This document shows, in pieces, positions 10,480 to 20,282 of a DNA stretch of 40,271 nt. Made by a program: the position numbers and the translations under genes. A model generated the notes under the pieces. The model ran no database searches, was not told the DNA's origin, and saw nothing but the letters and a program-made list of their open reading frames with translations. The stretch is taken from NCBI GenBank assembly GCA_024275455.1, contig JAJRZB010000079.1, forward strand, positions 1 to 40,271, written 5' to 3'. Numbering within the stretch: the first letter of the stretch is position 1; each line of letters opens with the position of its first letter. Source of the DNA: Bacteroidota bacterium. Lineage in GTDB: Bacteria > Bacteroidota > Ignavibacteria > Ignavibacteriales > Melioribacteraceae.

Positions 10480-11792
10480 ATAAAAAACTTGATGAAAATA
10501 TTTTATTAAAAACAATCCGGAAAATATCTTTACATCATGATGCTTTAAGAATTCGGTTAAGTGAAGAGAAAAACATCGACCAAACGATTATTCCCGAATT
10601 TGATGAACGTACATTTGAAGTTGTGGATTTATACAATAATAAAAAAGACTTAAAAAATATTATCGAATTAAAATGCTCTGAAATTCAGCAGTCATTAGAT
10701 ATCATAAACGGGCCTGTTTTTAAGATAGTATATTTTAACTTAAGAGAAAACGAGGGAAGAATATTATTTGTATTTCATCATATTGTTATAGATGGAGTTT
10801 CCTGGAGGATTTTACTTGAAGATTTTCAAATACTGTACAAATCTTTTGAAAGTAACATTGAGTATGAATTACCAGCTAAAACAACATCTTTTAAAAATTG
10901 GTCTGAAATATTAAAAGACTATGCTAATTCTTCTTCAATTAACAATGAGAAACAATATTGGCTTAAGAAAGCAACATTATATAAGAAAACTTTGCAGCCT
11001 GAATTTGAGAATGGTATAAATGATGAAAAATCGGTTAAATCAGTTTCAATGATGTTGGATGAACAAACAACTAACAAATTACTAAAAGAAGTAAATAAAA
11101 AATATAACACTAAAATAGATGATATTCTGTTAACTACATTAATCTTAAGTTTTTCCCAATGGTCCGGGAAACGTTCTATGTTTGTTAATTTAGAAGGTCA
11201 CGGACGAAATCCAATTTCGGATGATATAGATTTATCAAGAACAGTTGGGTGGTTTACAACAATATATCCATTGTATCTCGATTTAAAAAAATCTGTTTCC
11301 ATTGAAGAATCAGTTATAATTATAAAAGAGCAAATAAGAGAAATCCCTAATGACGGCTTAGGATATGGATTATTGAGATATTTAAATAGCGATAAAGAAA
11401 TTAAAAAACAACTTGAGGTTTTTGATACAATTGAAATTACATTTAATTATTTAGGACAGTTAGATAACATTATAAATAATAAATCGTTATTTGAACCTGC
11501 AAGCGAAAATAAAGGGTTAGAAAGAGCGTCTAATAATATAAGAAGTAGTATAATTGATATCTCAGGAAGTGTTTTCGAAAATAAATTAAGAATTAATTTT
11601 ATCTATAGTAAAAATTTGTTTAACGAGGAATCAATTGCTGAATGGATAAATATATATGAAAATAAATTGAAAGATGTTATATCTGAATGTACTTCAGATA
11701 AAGTTCCGTCTTTCACTTCATCTGATTTTGAGTTATCAAATCTGGACAATAAAAAACTTAATAAAGTACTATCAAAACTGAAGAAAAAATAA
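10443..11792 (+). CDS. NRPS gene 2 continued in a shifted frame: epimerization (E) domain and C-terminal COM-donor-like tail
   Basis: RNHWNQSLLFKVNKKLDENILLKTIRKISLHHDALRIR resumes in frame starting 10443; FVFHHIVIDGVSWRILLEDF and EITFNYLGQLD are E-domain motifs. Confidence 0.92.
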   Translation, partial: RNHWNQSLLFKVNKKLDENILLKTIRKISLHHDALRIRLSEEKNIDQTIIPEFDERTFEVVDLYNNKKDLKNIIELKCSEIQQSLDIINGPVFKIVYFNLRENEGRILFVFHHIVIDGVSWRILLEDFQILYKSFESNIEYELPAKTTSFKNWSEILKDYANSSSINNEKQYWLKKATLYKKTLQPEFENGINDEKSVKSVSMMLDEQTTNKLLKEVNKKYNTKIDDILLTTLILSFSQWSGKRSMFVNLEGHGRNPISDDIDLSRTVGWFTTIYPLYLDLKKSVSIEESVIIIKEQIREIPNDGLGYGLLRYLNSDKEIKKQLEVFDTIEITFNYLGQLDNIINNKSLFEPASENKGLERASNNIRSSIIDISGSVFENKLRINFIYSKNLFNEESIAEWINIYENKLKDVISECTSDKVPSFTSSDFELSNLDNKKLNKVLSKLKKK

Positions 11793-11796
11793 TATT

Positions 11797-12381
11797 ATGG
11801 AAAATATTCAAGATATATATCCTCTGTCTCCAATGCAAGAGGGAATGTTATTTCACACGGTATATGCACCAGAGTCGAATGCATATAAAGAGCAATTCTC
11901 TTGTAAATTAGTTGGTACCTTTAATCTCGATTCTTTTAAGAAATCTTGGGATAGCATTATTGCGAGGCACGATATTTTGCGCACTGCATTTGTTTGGGAA
12001 GATGTTGATGAACCTCTTCAAATTGTACATAAGGAAATTGACTTACCAGTTTTCTTCAAAGATATTACTACGTTAAGTAAAGCAGAGCAAGAAATATTTA
12101 TTAAAGAGAATTTAGAAAAAAACGTTAAAAAATCATTTGATTTTGCAGAAGCACCTTTAATGCGAGTATCTGTATTTAAATTAAATAATAATGAGCATTT
12201 CTTAATTTGGGATCATCATCATATTCTTTTTGATGGTTGGGGTTTACCTGTGTTAATGCACGAATTAATGACTGCATATAAAGCTTTTACAGAGGGAAAT
12301 GTTTTACAACTTAGTCCTACTTTCCCGTTTACAAACTATATTGCTTGGTTAAAAAGTCAAGATGAGGAAAAAGCAAAATAA
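11797..12381 (+). CDS. NRPS gene 3, first segment: N-terminal COM-acceptor-like region and first half of a DCL-type condensation domain
   Basis: MENIQDIYPLSPMQEGMLFHTVY followed by WDHHHILFDGWGLP, typical of C domains downstream of E domains; ends at in-frame TAA 12379-12381. Confidence 0.93.
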   Translation: MENIQDIYPLSPMQEGMLFHTVYAPESNAYKEQFSCKLVGTFNLDSFKKSWDSIIARHDILRTAFVWEDVDEPLQIVHKEIDLPVFFKDITTLSKAEQEIFIKENLEKNVKKSFDFAEAPLMRVSVFKLNNNEHFLIWDHHHILFDGWGLPVLMHELMTAYKAFTEGNVLQLSPTFPFTNYIAWLKSQDEEKAK

Positions 12382-15300
12382 TTTTGGCAAAAAAGATTGA
12401 GCGGTTTAACAACACCTACAATAATTAAATTACCATTTACTGAAGAGCCACAAGAAGGATATCTTAAAGAGAGAATACTTTTATCGGAAAATATTTCAAA
12501 TGAATTATCTAAAATAAATAAGAACGAACAACTTACAATAAATACAATTATTCAAGCTGCTTGGTCTTTAGTATTATCTTATTATACAAATGAAGATGAT
12601 GTAGTTTTTGGTGCTACGGTTTCAGGGAGAAATGCAAATGTTCCCGGTATTGAGCAAATGGTAGGGTTGTTTATAAATACATTGCCGGTAAGAGCTAAAA
12701 TTGATTTTAATAAAAATTTGCTTGAATGGTTAAAAGAATTTCAACTGGAGCAGTCAAGTTTACAAGAATATGAGTATTCACCACTATTCAAAATTCAAAA
12801 ATGGAGTGAAATCCCCAAGGGTGATACTTTATTTAATTCTATACTAGTATTAGAAAATTATCCGGTAGGTGAAGCTTTACAAGACACTAATTCAATTTTA
12901 AATATTACTGATGTTCACTCTGTTGAAAAAACAAATTACCCGCTTACTGTTGTTGTATCTCCGGGCAAGGTACTGGGTATAGAAATTGCTTATGATACTA
13001 CTGAATTTGATACTAATAGTGTTAAACAACTTCTAAAAAGATTTACTAACGTAATAGGAAGTATAATTTACAATATAAATGAACCAATTTTAAAAATTAA
13101 TTATTTAACATCGGAAGAAGAATTAATTCTTAGAAATTATGCCTCCGGTCAAATGAATAGGGAAGTAAAATATAATAATGTTGTTAAATGGTTTGAAGAT
13201 ATTGTAGATAAATACGGGAATATTGATGCAATAGTTTCAGATGAAGAAAAAATTACATTCTCAGAATTAAATACTAGAGCAAATAAAGTTGCAAATTATC
13301 TGATAGAAAAATCTATTGGAGTTGAAGATATAGTTGGAGTTTGTTTAGACAGATCAGTAGATATGGTAACGGCAATTTTAGCTATAAATAAAGTTGGAGC
13401 TGCCGCCTTACCAATAGATAGTAATTATCCCGAAGAAAGAATTAAATATATTATTGAAGATTCAAATTTAGATCTACTATTTACTACAAGAACAATTTTA
13501 CAAAAACTTAATTTTGATAGAAATAAAGTAATTGAAATTGACAAATTAAATAAAAGTATAGAAAAACATAATGGTGAAAATGTTAACATAAATATTCATA
13601 AGAATAATTTGAGTTATATTATATATACTTCCGGTTCTACTGGAAAACCAAAAGGAGTTTGTTTAGAACATCACTCGTTATGTAATTTTGTAAATAATAC
13701 AATAATTGATTTCAACTTTAATTACCATGAAAGAGTACTGCAATTTTCATCATTCGGATTTGATGCTGCAATTGGAGAAATATTTTCCAGTTTATTAACT
13801 GCCGGCACATTATTTATCCCTAAAAGGGAAGTAACTCTTTCAAGTGATGATTTGGCAGCTTATGTTAACTCAAACGAAATTACTTTTTCATATTTACCAC
13901 CTTCATACTTATCAATTATTGACCCCAAAGTATTTAATAAAAACTTAAAAATTGCATCCGTAGGGGATAAATGTACAACTGCATTAGCTGAAAAATGGGG
14001 TTCAGTTTTAGAATTTTATAATGGTTACGGACCAACTGAAACAACAATTGGAGCAACATTTTATAAGTATGTTTATTCAAATTTTAAATCTTTAAGTCTT
14101 CCGATTGGCAAAGGTTTTGGGAATATTAAAATTTATTTATTAGACACTAATTTCAGACCGGTTTCTGTTGGAGCTCCTGGCGAAATATATATAGCCGGTA
14201 ATGGAGTTGGAAGAGGATATCTATATAAATCAGATATAACAGCTGAAAAATACCTGCCGGATATTTTCTCCGATACAGAAGGAAAACGAATGTACCGAAC
14301 AGGTGATTTAGGCAAATACTTAACTGACGGAAATATTGAATTTATTGGAAGAGCAGATTTTCAAGTTAAATTACGTGGCTACAGAATAGAGTTAAATGAA
14401 ATTGAATCGGTTCTACATAAAAATGAATTTGTTAAAGATTGTGCTGTAACCGCAATTAAAGAGGATAACGGGAATGAATATTTAGCAGCCTATGTTATTG
14501 CCGAAGGTGAAAATAAAGATACGGAAATATTATTAGATTTTATGAGAAGTGAATTACCCGATTTCATGATTCCCAAAAGTATTACATTTTTGGATTCATT
14601 TCCGCTTACACCGAATAAAAAGTTGGATAGGAAGAAATTACCTAAACCAGACAAAAAGAATATAATTGAGGAATTTGTTCCGCCTCAAACTTCTACTGAA
14701 GAAGTTATTGCAAATATTTGGTCAGATATTTTGGATATTGAGAAGGTAAGCAGAAATTCAAACTTTTTTGAATTAGGAGGGCATTCTTTACTTGCCACAC
14801 AATTAATATCAAGACTACGAGAAACTTTTAAAAAGGAAATCCCATTTCAAACAGTATTTGAATCAAAGAATCTGAGGGAACTATCTTATCGAATAGACAA
14901 TGAACAGCTTGAAATAACTAATAATAATCAACTAATAGAAAAAGCTGACAGAACTAAAAACTTACCGTTATCGTATTCTCAACAAAGGCTTTGGTTTCTT
15001 GATCAACTTAAACCGAATGATCCTTCATATAATATTCCTACAGCTGTAAGATTAAAAGGAAATGTTAATCCTGAGTTTATTGAAAAGGCTCTAAATTTAA
15101 TTATTAAAAAACATGAAATTTTAAGAACTTCATTTAACCAGCTTAACGGAAAGCCTTATCAAGATATTGCTGATTCATTTGATTTATCAATTGAGATAAC
15201 AGAAATAACGAATCATTCTGTTGATGAAAATATTGAAGAAGTAAAAAATATTATCGAGCAAAAATCTTTAGTTCCATTTAATCTCGGTAAGTTACCATTG

Positions 15301-17577
15301 CTTAGATGTGAACTATTTAAAATTGATGAAAACGATTATGTGCTTTTTGTACTTGTGCATCATATTATTTCAGATGGATGGTCTTTATCTTTAATTATAA
15401 ATGAATTTGCTAATATTTATGTAGCATTACAAAATGGAGTAGAACCTGAAGTAAAAGAATTAGATATTCAATTTGCTGATTATGCAATGTGGCAGCAAAA
15501 TAGTTTTGAATCGGATATTTATAAAAAACAGCTCAACTACTGGAAAGATAATCTAAACGAAGCCCCTCCTTTATTGGAGTTACCCTATGATAAACCAAAA
15601 CCAAATGTTCAAACAAATAGTAGTGGGAAAGTTAGCTTGACTTTGCCAAAGTATCTGGTTGAAAACTTAAATCTTTTATCACGCAGCGAGAATTCTACTT
15701 TATTTATGACTTTACTTACGGCGTTTCAGGTGCTTTTATCAAAATATTCTAATATGGATGATATAGTAGTCGGCACACCCATTGCCGGAAGAACTAATTC
15801 TCAAATAGAAGAATTAGTAGGATTCTTTGTAAATAATTTGGCAATAAGAACAGAGATAAATAAGAAAAAATCTTTCAGAGATTTATTAGTCCAAGTAAGA
15901 GATATATCTCTTTCAGCTTTTGCTAATCAGTCCATTCCTTTTGATAAAATTGTGGAAGAGTTGCAACCTGTAAGAGATTTAAGTCATCAACCAATATTCC
16001 AGGTAATGTTTGTTTTTCAAAATATTCCAACTTCAGGTAAAGAATTAAATGATTTTTCTGTTTTGCCATTTGAAATAGAATCTCAAACTACCAATTATGA
16101 TTTAACTTTAACACTTCAGGAAAGTAACAACCAAATATTTGGCATTTTGGATTTTAATACTGATCTTTTTGAAGAATCAACTATTACAAGGTTTATTGAA
16201 CATTATAAATTACTTGTGGAAACCATTGTAAAAGATCCAGAAGTTCAGATTGGTGATATTGTTCTGCTCAGCAACTCTGAAAATGATTTAATATTTAGAG
16301 AATGGAATAAAAATAGAGGAGCATTTGTTATAGAAGAAAATGTTGTTCAAAGATTTGAAAATACAGTAGAAAATAACAATGATTTTGAAGCATTAATTTT
16401 TAATACCATTAATAAAAATGAAAGAAGTGCAGGATTTACTTATTCTCAACTTAACTCAAAAATTAACCAGCTTGCAAATTTATTGGTCAGCAAAGGAATT
16501 AAGATAGAAGACAGAGTTGCTATTTGTATGGAAAGACACGAAAATATGATTATTTCGATGTTTGCCATTATGAAAGTCGGGGGAGCTTTTGTTCCAATAG
16601 ATCCAAGTCTTCCAAAAGACAGAATAAATTACATGCTGGAAAGATCTGACTGTAAAATAATTATATCAAATAATACAACTAATGAAATATTTAATGATGT
16701 TGAAGTTCATACCATAAATCTTGATGAAAATACAGATGAATTAAAATCTCAATCGGACCAAAACCTTAACTTAACTATAGAGTTAGATAATTTAGCATAT
16801 ATTATTTTCACCTCCGGCTCAACCGGTTTACCCAAAGGAGTTATGTTAACTCATAGGGGGTTAACTAATTTATCAATTGTTCAAAAAGAAGCATTTAATA
16901 TCTCAAATGAAAAAAAGGTTATGCAGTTCTCATCATTAAGCTTTGACGCCTCAGTCTGGGAAACTGTAATGGCATTATTAAATGGAGCATCTTTATATTT
17001 AACGACAAAGGAAGTTATTTCCTCCGGTCACGAATTATCAAAATATTTAATTGATAATGAAATAACAACTATAACTCTACCTCCATCAGTTTTAGCGGTT
17101 CTTCCGAACATACCAATGCCGAACCTTAAAACACTTATTACTGCTGGTGAAGCTATAAACAGTGAGTTAGTTGAAAAGTGGCAACAAAATAGAAAATATT
17201 TTAATGCTTACGGACCAACAGAAACAACCGTATGTGCAACCATGCATTCTCCTGAGAAAGAGTATCCGAAAGGGCCCCCAATAGGTAAAGCGATACCAAA
17301 TTTTGAGACTTATATTTTAGACTCTGAAATGTTACCGGTAGGAATTGGAATCCCTGGTGAACTTTGTGTTGGAGGGGTTGGACTGGCAAGAGGATATGTT
17401 ACTAAACCGGATTTAACGGCAGAAAAATTCATTCCCAATCCATTTAGTAATAAAAAGGGAAGCAGATTATATAGAACAGGTGATTTAGCAAAATATTTGC
17501 CTAATGGAAATATTGAATTTCTCGGTAGAGTAGATACTCAAGTAAAATTGAGAGGTTTTAGAATTGAGATTGGATAA
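12382..17577 (+). CDS. NRPS gene 3, second segment: rest of C, A (unassigned code), T, C, most of A (Phe-like code)
   Basis: Same frame as 11797..12381, begins FWQKRLSGLTTPT; contains VHHIISDGWS, two TSGSTG motifs, GGHSLLATQ; ends RGFRIEIG then TAA exactly where the A8 motif requires Glu. Confidence 0.94.
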   Translation, partial: FWQKRLSGLTTPTIIKLPFTEEPQEGYLKERILLSENISNELSKINKNEQLTINTIIQAAWSLVLSYYTNEDDVVFGATVSGRNANVPGIEQMVGLFINTLPVRAKIDFNKNLLEWLKEFQLEQSSLQEYEYSPLFKIQKWSEIPKGDTLFNSILVLENYPVGEALQDTNSILNITDVHSVEKTNYPLTVVVSPGKVLGIEIAYDTTEFDTNSVKQLLKRFTNVIGSIIYNINEPILKINYLTSEEELILRNYASGQMNREVKYNNVVKWFEDIVDKYGNIDAIVSDEEKITFSELNTRANKVANYLIEKSIGVEDIVGVCLDRSVDMVTAILAINKVGAAALPIDSNYPEERIKYIIEDSNLDLLFTTRTILQKLNFDRNKVIEIDKLNKSIEKHNGENVNINIHKNNLSYIIYTSGSTGKPKGVCLEHHSLCNFVNNTIIDFNFNYHERVLQFSSFGFDAAIGEIFSSLLTAGTLFIPKREVTLSSDDLAAYVNSNEITFSYLPPSYLSIIDPKVFNKNLKIASVGDKCTTALAEKWGSVLEFYNGYGPTETTIGATFYKYVYSNFKSLSLPIGKGFGNIKIYLLDTNFRPVSVGAPGEIYIAGNGVGRGYLYKSDITAEKYLPDIFSDTEGKRMYRTGDLGKYLTDGNIEFIGRADFQVKLRGYRIELNEIESVLHKNEFVKDCAVTAIKEDNGNEYLAAYVIAEGENKDTEILLDFMRSELPDFMIPKSITFLDSFPLTPNKKLDRKKLPKPDKKNIIEEFVPPQTSTEEVIANIWSDILDIEKVSRNSNFFELGGHSLLATQLISRLRETFKKEIPFQTVFESKNLRELSYRIDNEQLEITNNNQLIEKADRTKNLPLSYSQQRLWFLDQLKPNDPSYNIPTAVRLKGNVNPEFIEKALNLIIKKHEILRTSFNQLNGKPYQDIADSFDLSIEITEITNHSVDENIEEVKNIIEQKSLVPFNLGKLPLLRCELFKIDENDYVLFVLVHHIISDGWSLSLIINEFANIYVALQNGVEPEVKELDIQFADYAMWQQNSFESDIYKKQLNYWKDNLNEAPPLLELPYDKPKPNVQTNSSGKVSLTLPKYLVENLNLLSRSENSTLFMTLLTAFQVLLSKYSNMDDIVVGTPIAGRTNSQIEELVGFFVNNLAIRTEINKKKSFRDLLVQVRDISLSAFANQSIPFDKIVEELQPVRDLSHQPIFQVMFVFQNIPTSGKELNDFSVLPFEIESQTTNYDLTLTLQESNNQIFGILDFNTDLFEESTITRFIEHYKLLVETIVKDPEVQIGDIVLLSNSENDLIFREWNKNRGAFVIEENVVQRFENTVENNNDFEALIFNTINKNERSAGFTYSQLNSKINQLANLLVSKGIKIEDRVAICMERHENMIISMFAIMKVGGAFVPIDPSLPKDRINYMLERSDCKIIISNNTTNEIFNDVEVHTINLDENTDELKSQSDQNLNLTIELDNLAYIIFTSGSTGLPKGVMLTHRGLTNLSIVQKEAFNISNEKKVMQFSSLSFDASVWETVMALLNGASLYLTTKEVISSGHELSKYLIDNEITTITLPPSVLAVLPNIPMPNLKTLITAGEAINSELVEKWQQNRKYFNAYGPTETTVCATMHSPEKEYPKGPPIGKAIPNFETYILDSEMLPVGIGIPGELCVGGVGLARGYVTKPDLTAEKFIPNPFSNKKGSRLYRTGDLAKYLPNGNIEFLGRVDTQVKLRGFRIEIG

Positions 17578-18171
17578 ATTGAGCATAATTTAAAGCAAAT
17601 TGAATTTGTTAAAGATTCTGTTGTGGTTTTGAAAAAACTTAAAGATAACCAAGAAAAACTAATTGGTTACATTGTTTGTTCAAAAGAAAAATTTAATAAA
17701 GAAATTATTATCAATCGTCTTAAATCTAAATTACCTGAATATATGATTCCTTCTGTTTTTGTTAATTTAGATAAAATGCCGTTAACTACTAGTGGTAAAA
17801 TAAATAAAGCCGTTTTACCAATACCACAATTAACCAGAGAGGAGCTTGGTACCAAATATATAGCTCCGAGAAACGAAGGCGAGGAAAAATTAGTTAAAAT
17901 TGTTGAGGAATTATTAACTATCGAAAAAGTTGGAGTAAAAGATAACTTCTTCGAATTAGGAGGTCATTCACTTCTCGCAACACAATTTATTTCACGTATC
18001 AGAGAGGAGTTTAATACTGAAATTAAATTAATTAAATTGTTCGAAGAACCAACTATTGAAGGTGTTTATAAAAATATTATAGTATCACTAAACGAACCTA
18101 AAATTGAAAGACCAACTATTACTAAAGTATCTAGAGATAGTAGACGAGTTAAAAAATCTGATATTTCATAG
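17578..18171 (+). CDS. NRPS gene 3, third segment: end of A domain, T domain, C-terminal tail
   Basis: Same frame, resumes IEHNLKQIEFVKDSVVVLKKL; SGKINKAVLP (A10), FFELGGHSLLATQFIS (T), RPTITKVSRDSRRVKKSDIS tail. Confidence 0.93.
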   Translation: MEHNLKQIEFVKDSVVVLKKLKDNQEKLIGYIVCSKEKFNKEIIINRLKSKLPEYMIPSVFVNLDKMPLTTSGKINKAVLPIPQLTREELGTKYIAPRNEGEEKLVKIVEELLTIEKVGVKDNFFELGGHSLLATQFISRIREEFNTEIKLIKLFEEPTIEGVYKNIIVSLNEPKIERPTITKVSRDSRRVKKSDIS

Positions 18172-18192
18172 TTAAGAATATTTAAATATAAT

Positions 18193-18456
18193 ATGACAGT
18201 TTCTGAAGGAAATAATATTAATAATATAAATCAAAACGAAGATGTTTTTGTTTTTCCTGCATCGTATGGACAAAAACGTATGTGGTTTTTGGACCAATTT
18301 GAGCCTGGAAGTCCTTATTATAATATACCTGTTGCATTTAAAATAACAGGCAGGTTTGAACAAGAAATTTTTGTTAAAACAATTAATAAAATTGTTAGCA
18401 GACACGAGTCTATACGTACAACTTTACCAACATTAAAGGGCAACCTTTTCAAGTAA
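18193..18456 (+). CDS. NRPS gene 4, first segment: N-terminus and start of C domain
   Basis: FPASYGQKRMWFLDQFEPGSPYYNIPVAFKITG and SRHESIRTTLPT are C-domain N-terminal motifs; homology then moves frame near 18435. Confidence 0.88.
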   Translation: MTVSEGNNINNINQNEDVFVFPASYGQKRMWFLDQFEPGSPYYNIPVAFKITGRFEQEIFVKTINKIVSRHESIRTTLPTLKGNLFK

Positions 18457-20282
18457 TTTCACCGGAACTTAAAATCGATATTCCGGTAATAGACCTTAGC
18501 GAGAAAAAAAACACTTCGGTTGATGATGAAGTTAAGAAAATTGCAGTTAAAGAGGCAAGAGCACCCTTTGACCTTTCGAAAGGACCATTATTCAGAGTAA
18601 AAATAGTCAAACTATCTGAAATTGAAAATGTTGTACTGATTACCATGCATCATATTATTTCTGATGGTTGGTCAATGGGAATTTTAGTTGGTGAAATAAC
18701 TTCTATATACATATCATTATTAAATGGTAAAGATATTAACCTGCCAGATTTAGAAATTCAATATGCTGATTTTTCAGAATGGCAGAATGAATATTTATCA
18801 GGAGATGTTTTAGAAAACCAATTAAATTATTGGAAAAATAAATTAGGCAATAGTAATTCACTTTTAGAATTGCCAACCGATAGAAATAGACAAGCCGTAT
18901 GGACAAATAATGGTTCTTCAATTGAAAGATATATCTCTTCGGAAATAATTGATGGATTACAAAAACTTGGCAATTCACAAAACGCTACTTTGTTTATGAC
19001 ATTGGTTGCTGCATTCAATATTTTACTTTCCAGATATTCCGGTCAAGATGATATAAATATTGGAACTCCAATTGCCAACCGAACAGATAAGGAAATCGAG
19101 AAAATAATTGGATTATTCATTAATACTTTAGTTCTCCGTACTGACCTATCAGGAGATCCTACTTTTACTGAGTTGTTAAGCAGAGTAAGAAGAACTAATC
19201 TCGAAGCATTTGAACATCAGGACTTACCATTTGAAATGCTTGTGGATGCAATTCAACCGGAACGGAACATGAGCTATGCTCCGCTATTTCAAGTTATGAT
19301 AATTCTGCAGAATAATCCTATTAAAACTTCTAAATTATCTGATATTGAAGTGTCTATGATTTCTGTAGACATGGGAACATCAACATCTGACCTTACTTTT
19401 TCTTTTTCCACCGGGAAAAACGGTGCAAGTTGTTCTATTGAATACAATACGGATCTTTTTAATGAATCTACTATTGTAAGAATGTTCAATGATTTTAATA
19501 CTCTTCTTAAAGAGATTGTAACAAATCCGAATAAAAGAATATCCCGTTATAAAATTATTGATGACGAAACTAAAAATAAAATTCTATATGAATGGAATTC
19601 AAGAACAATTAAATTTCCTCACGTTAATGGCATTCATTCATTGTTTGAAAAATGGGCTGAAAAAACTCCAAATGAAATTGCTGTTGTAGATAATGTTGGA
19701 AGAATATCCTATAAAGAACTTAATGAAAAATCTAACCAACTTGCTCATTACTTAATTAAGAATAATAAAAATAAAAATTTACCAATCGGAATATCTCTTG
19801 ATAAATCAATTAACCTTTTAGTAACAGTTTTAGGTGTACTAAAAAGCGGTTTATCTTATTTACCACTTGATCCAACATACCCGGAAGAAAGATTAAATTA
19901 TATGCTTGAAGACTCGGGCATAGAATTATTAATTACTGATAAAAATAATTCTGAAATTTTTTCCTCATTTTCAAAAAAGAAAATTATAATTGATGATTTA
20001 ATTGAATTAAATCAATTTGATAAAAATAATCCGAATATTATAATTAATGAGAATGATTTAGCATATATAATTTATACTTCCGGTTCAACCGGAAAAGCAA
20101 AAGGGACAATGGTCCAGCATAACAGTTTAATAAACATCTATTTGGGATGGGAACAAGATTATAAACTTCTAAATACTGCAAGAAACCATCTTCAAATGGC
20201 ATCTTTTTCATTTGATGTATTCGGAGGGGACTGGACAAGAGCTTTATGTTCCGGTGGTAAATTGGTTTTAGTAGCCCGATAA
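18438..20282 (+). CDS. NRPS gene 4, second segment: rest of C domain and first half of A domain (Orn/basic-like code)
   Basis: GQPFQVISPELKIDIPVIDLSEKK...MHHIISDGWSMG...YTSGSTGKAKG...FDVFGGDWTRALCSGGKLVLVAR then TAA. Confidence 0.93.
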   Translation, partial: GQPFQVISPELKIDIPVIDLSEKKNTSVDDEVKKIAVKEARAPFDLSKGPLFRVKIVKLSEIENVVLITMHHIISDGWSMGILVGEITSIYISLLNGKDINLPDLEIQYADFSEWQNEYLSGDVLENQLNYWKNKLGNSNSLLELPTDRNRQAVWTNNGSSIERYISSEIIDGLQKLGNSQNATLFMTLVAAFNILLSRYSGQDDINIGTPIANRTDKEIEKIIGLFINTLVLRTDLSGDPTFTELLSRVRRTNLEAFEHQDLPFEMLVDAIQPERNMSYAPLFQVMIILQNNPIKTSKLSDIEVSMISVDMGTSTSDLTFSFSTGKNGASCSIEYNTDLFNESTIVRMFNDFNTLLKEIVTNPNKRISRYKIIDDETKNKILYEWNSRTIKFPHVNGIHSLFEKWAEKTPNEIAVVDNVGRISYKELNEKSNQLAHYLIKNNKNKNLPIGISLDKSINLLVTVLGVLKSGLSYLPLDPTYPEERLNYMLEDSGIELLITDKNNSEIFSSFSKKKIIIDDLIELNQFDKNNPNIIINENDLAYIIYTSGSTGKAKGTMVQHNSLINIYLGWEQDYKLLNTARNHLQMASFSFDVFGGDWTRALCSGGKLVLVAR

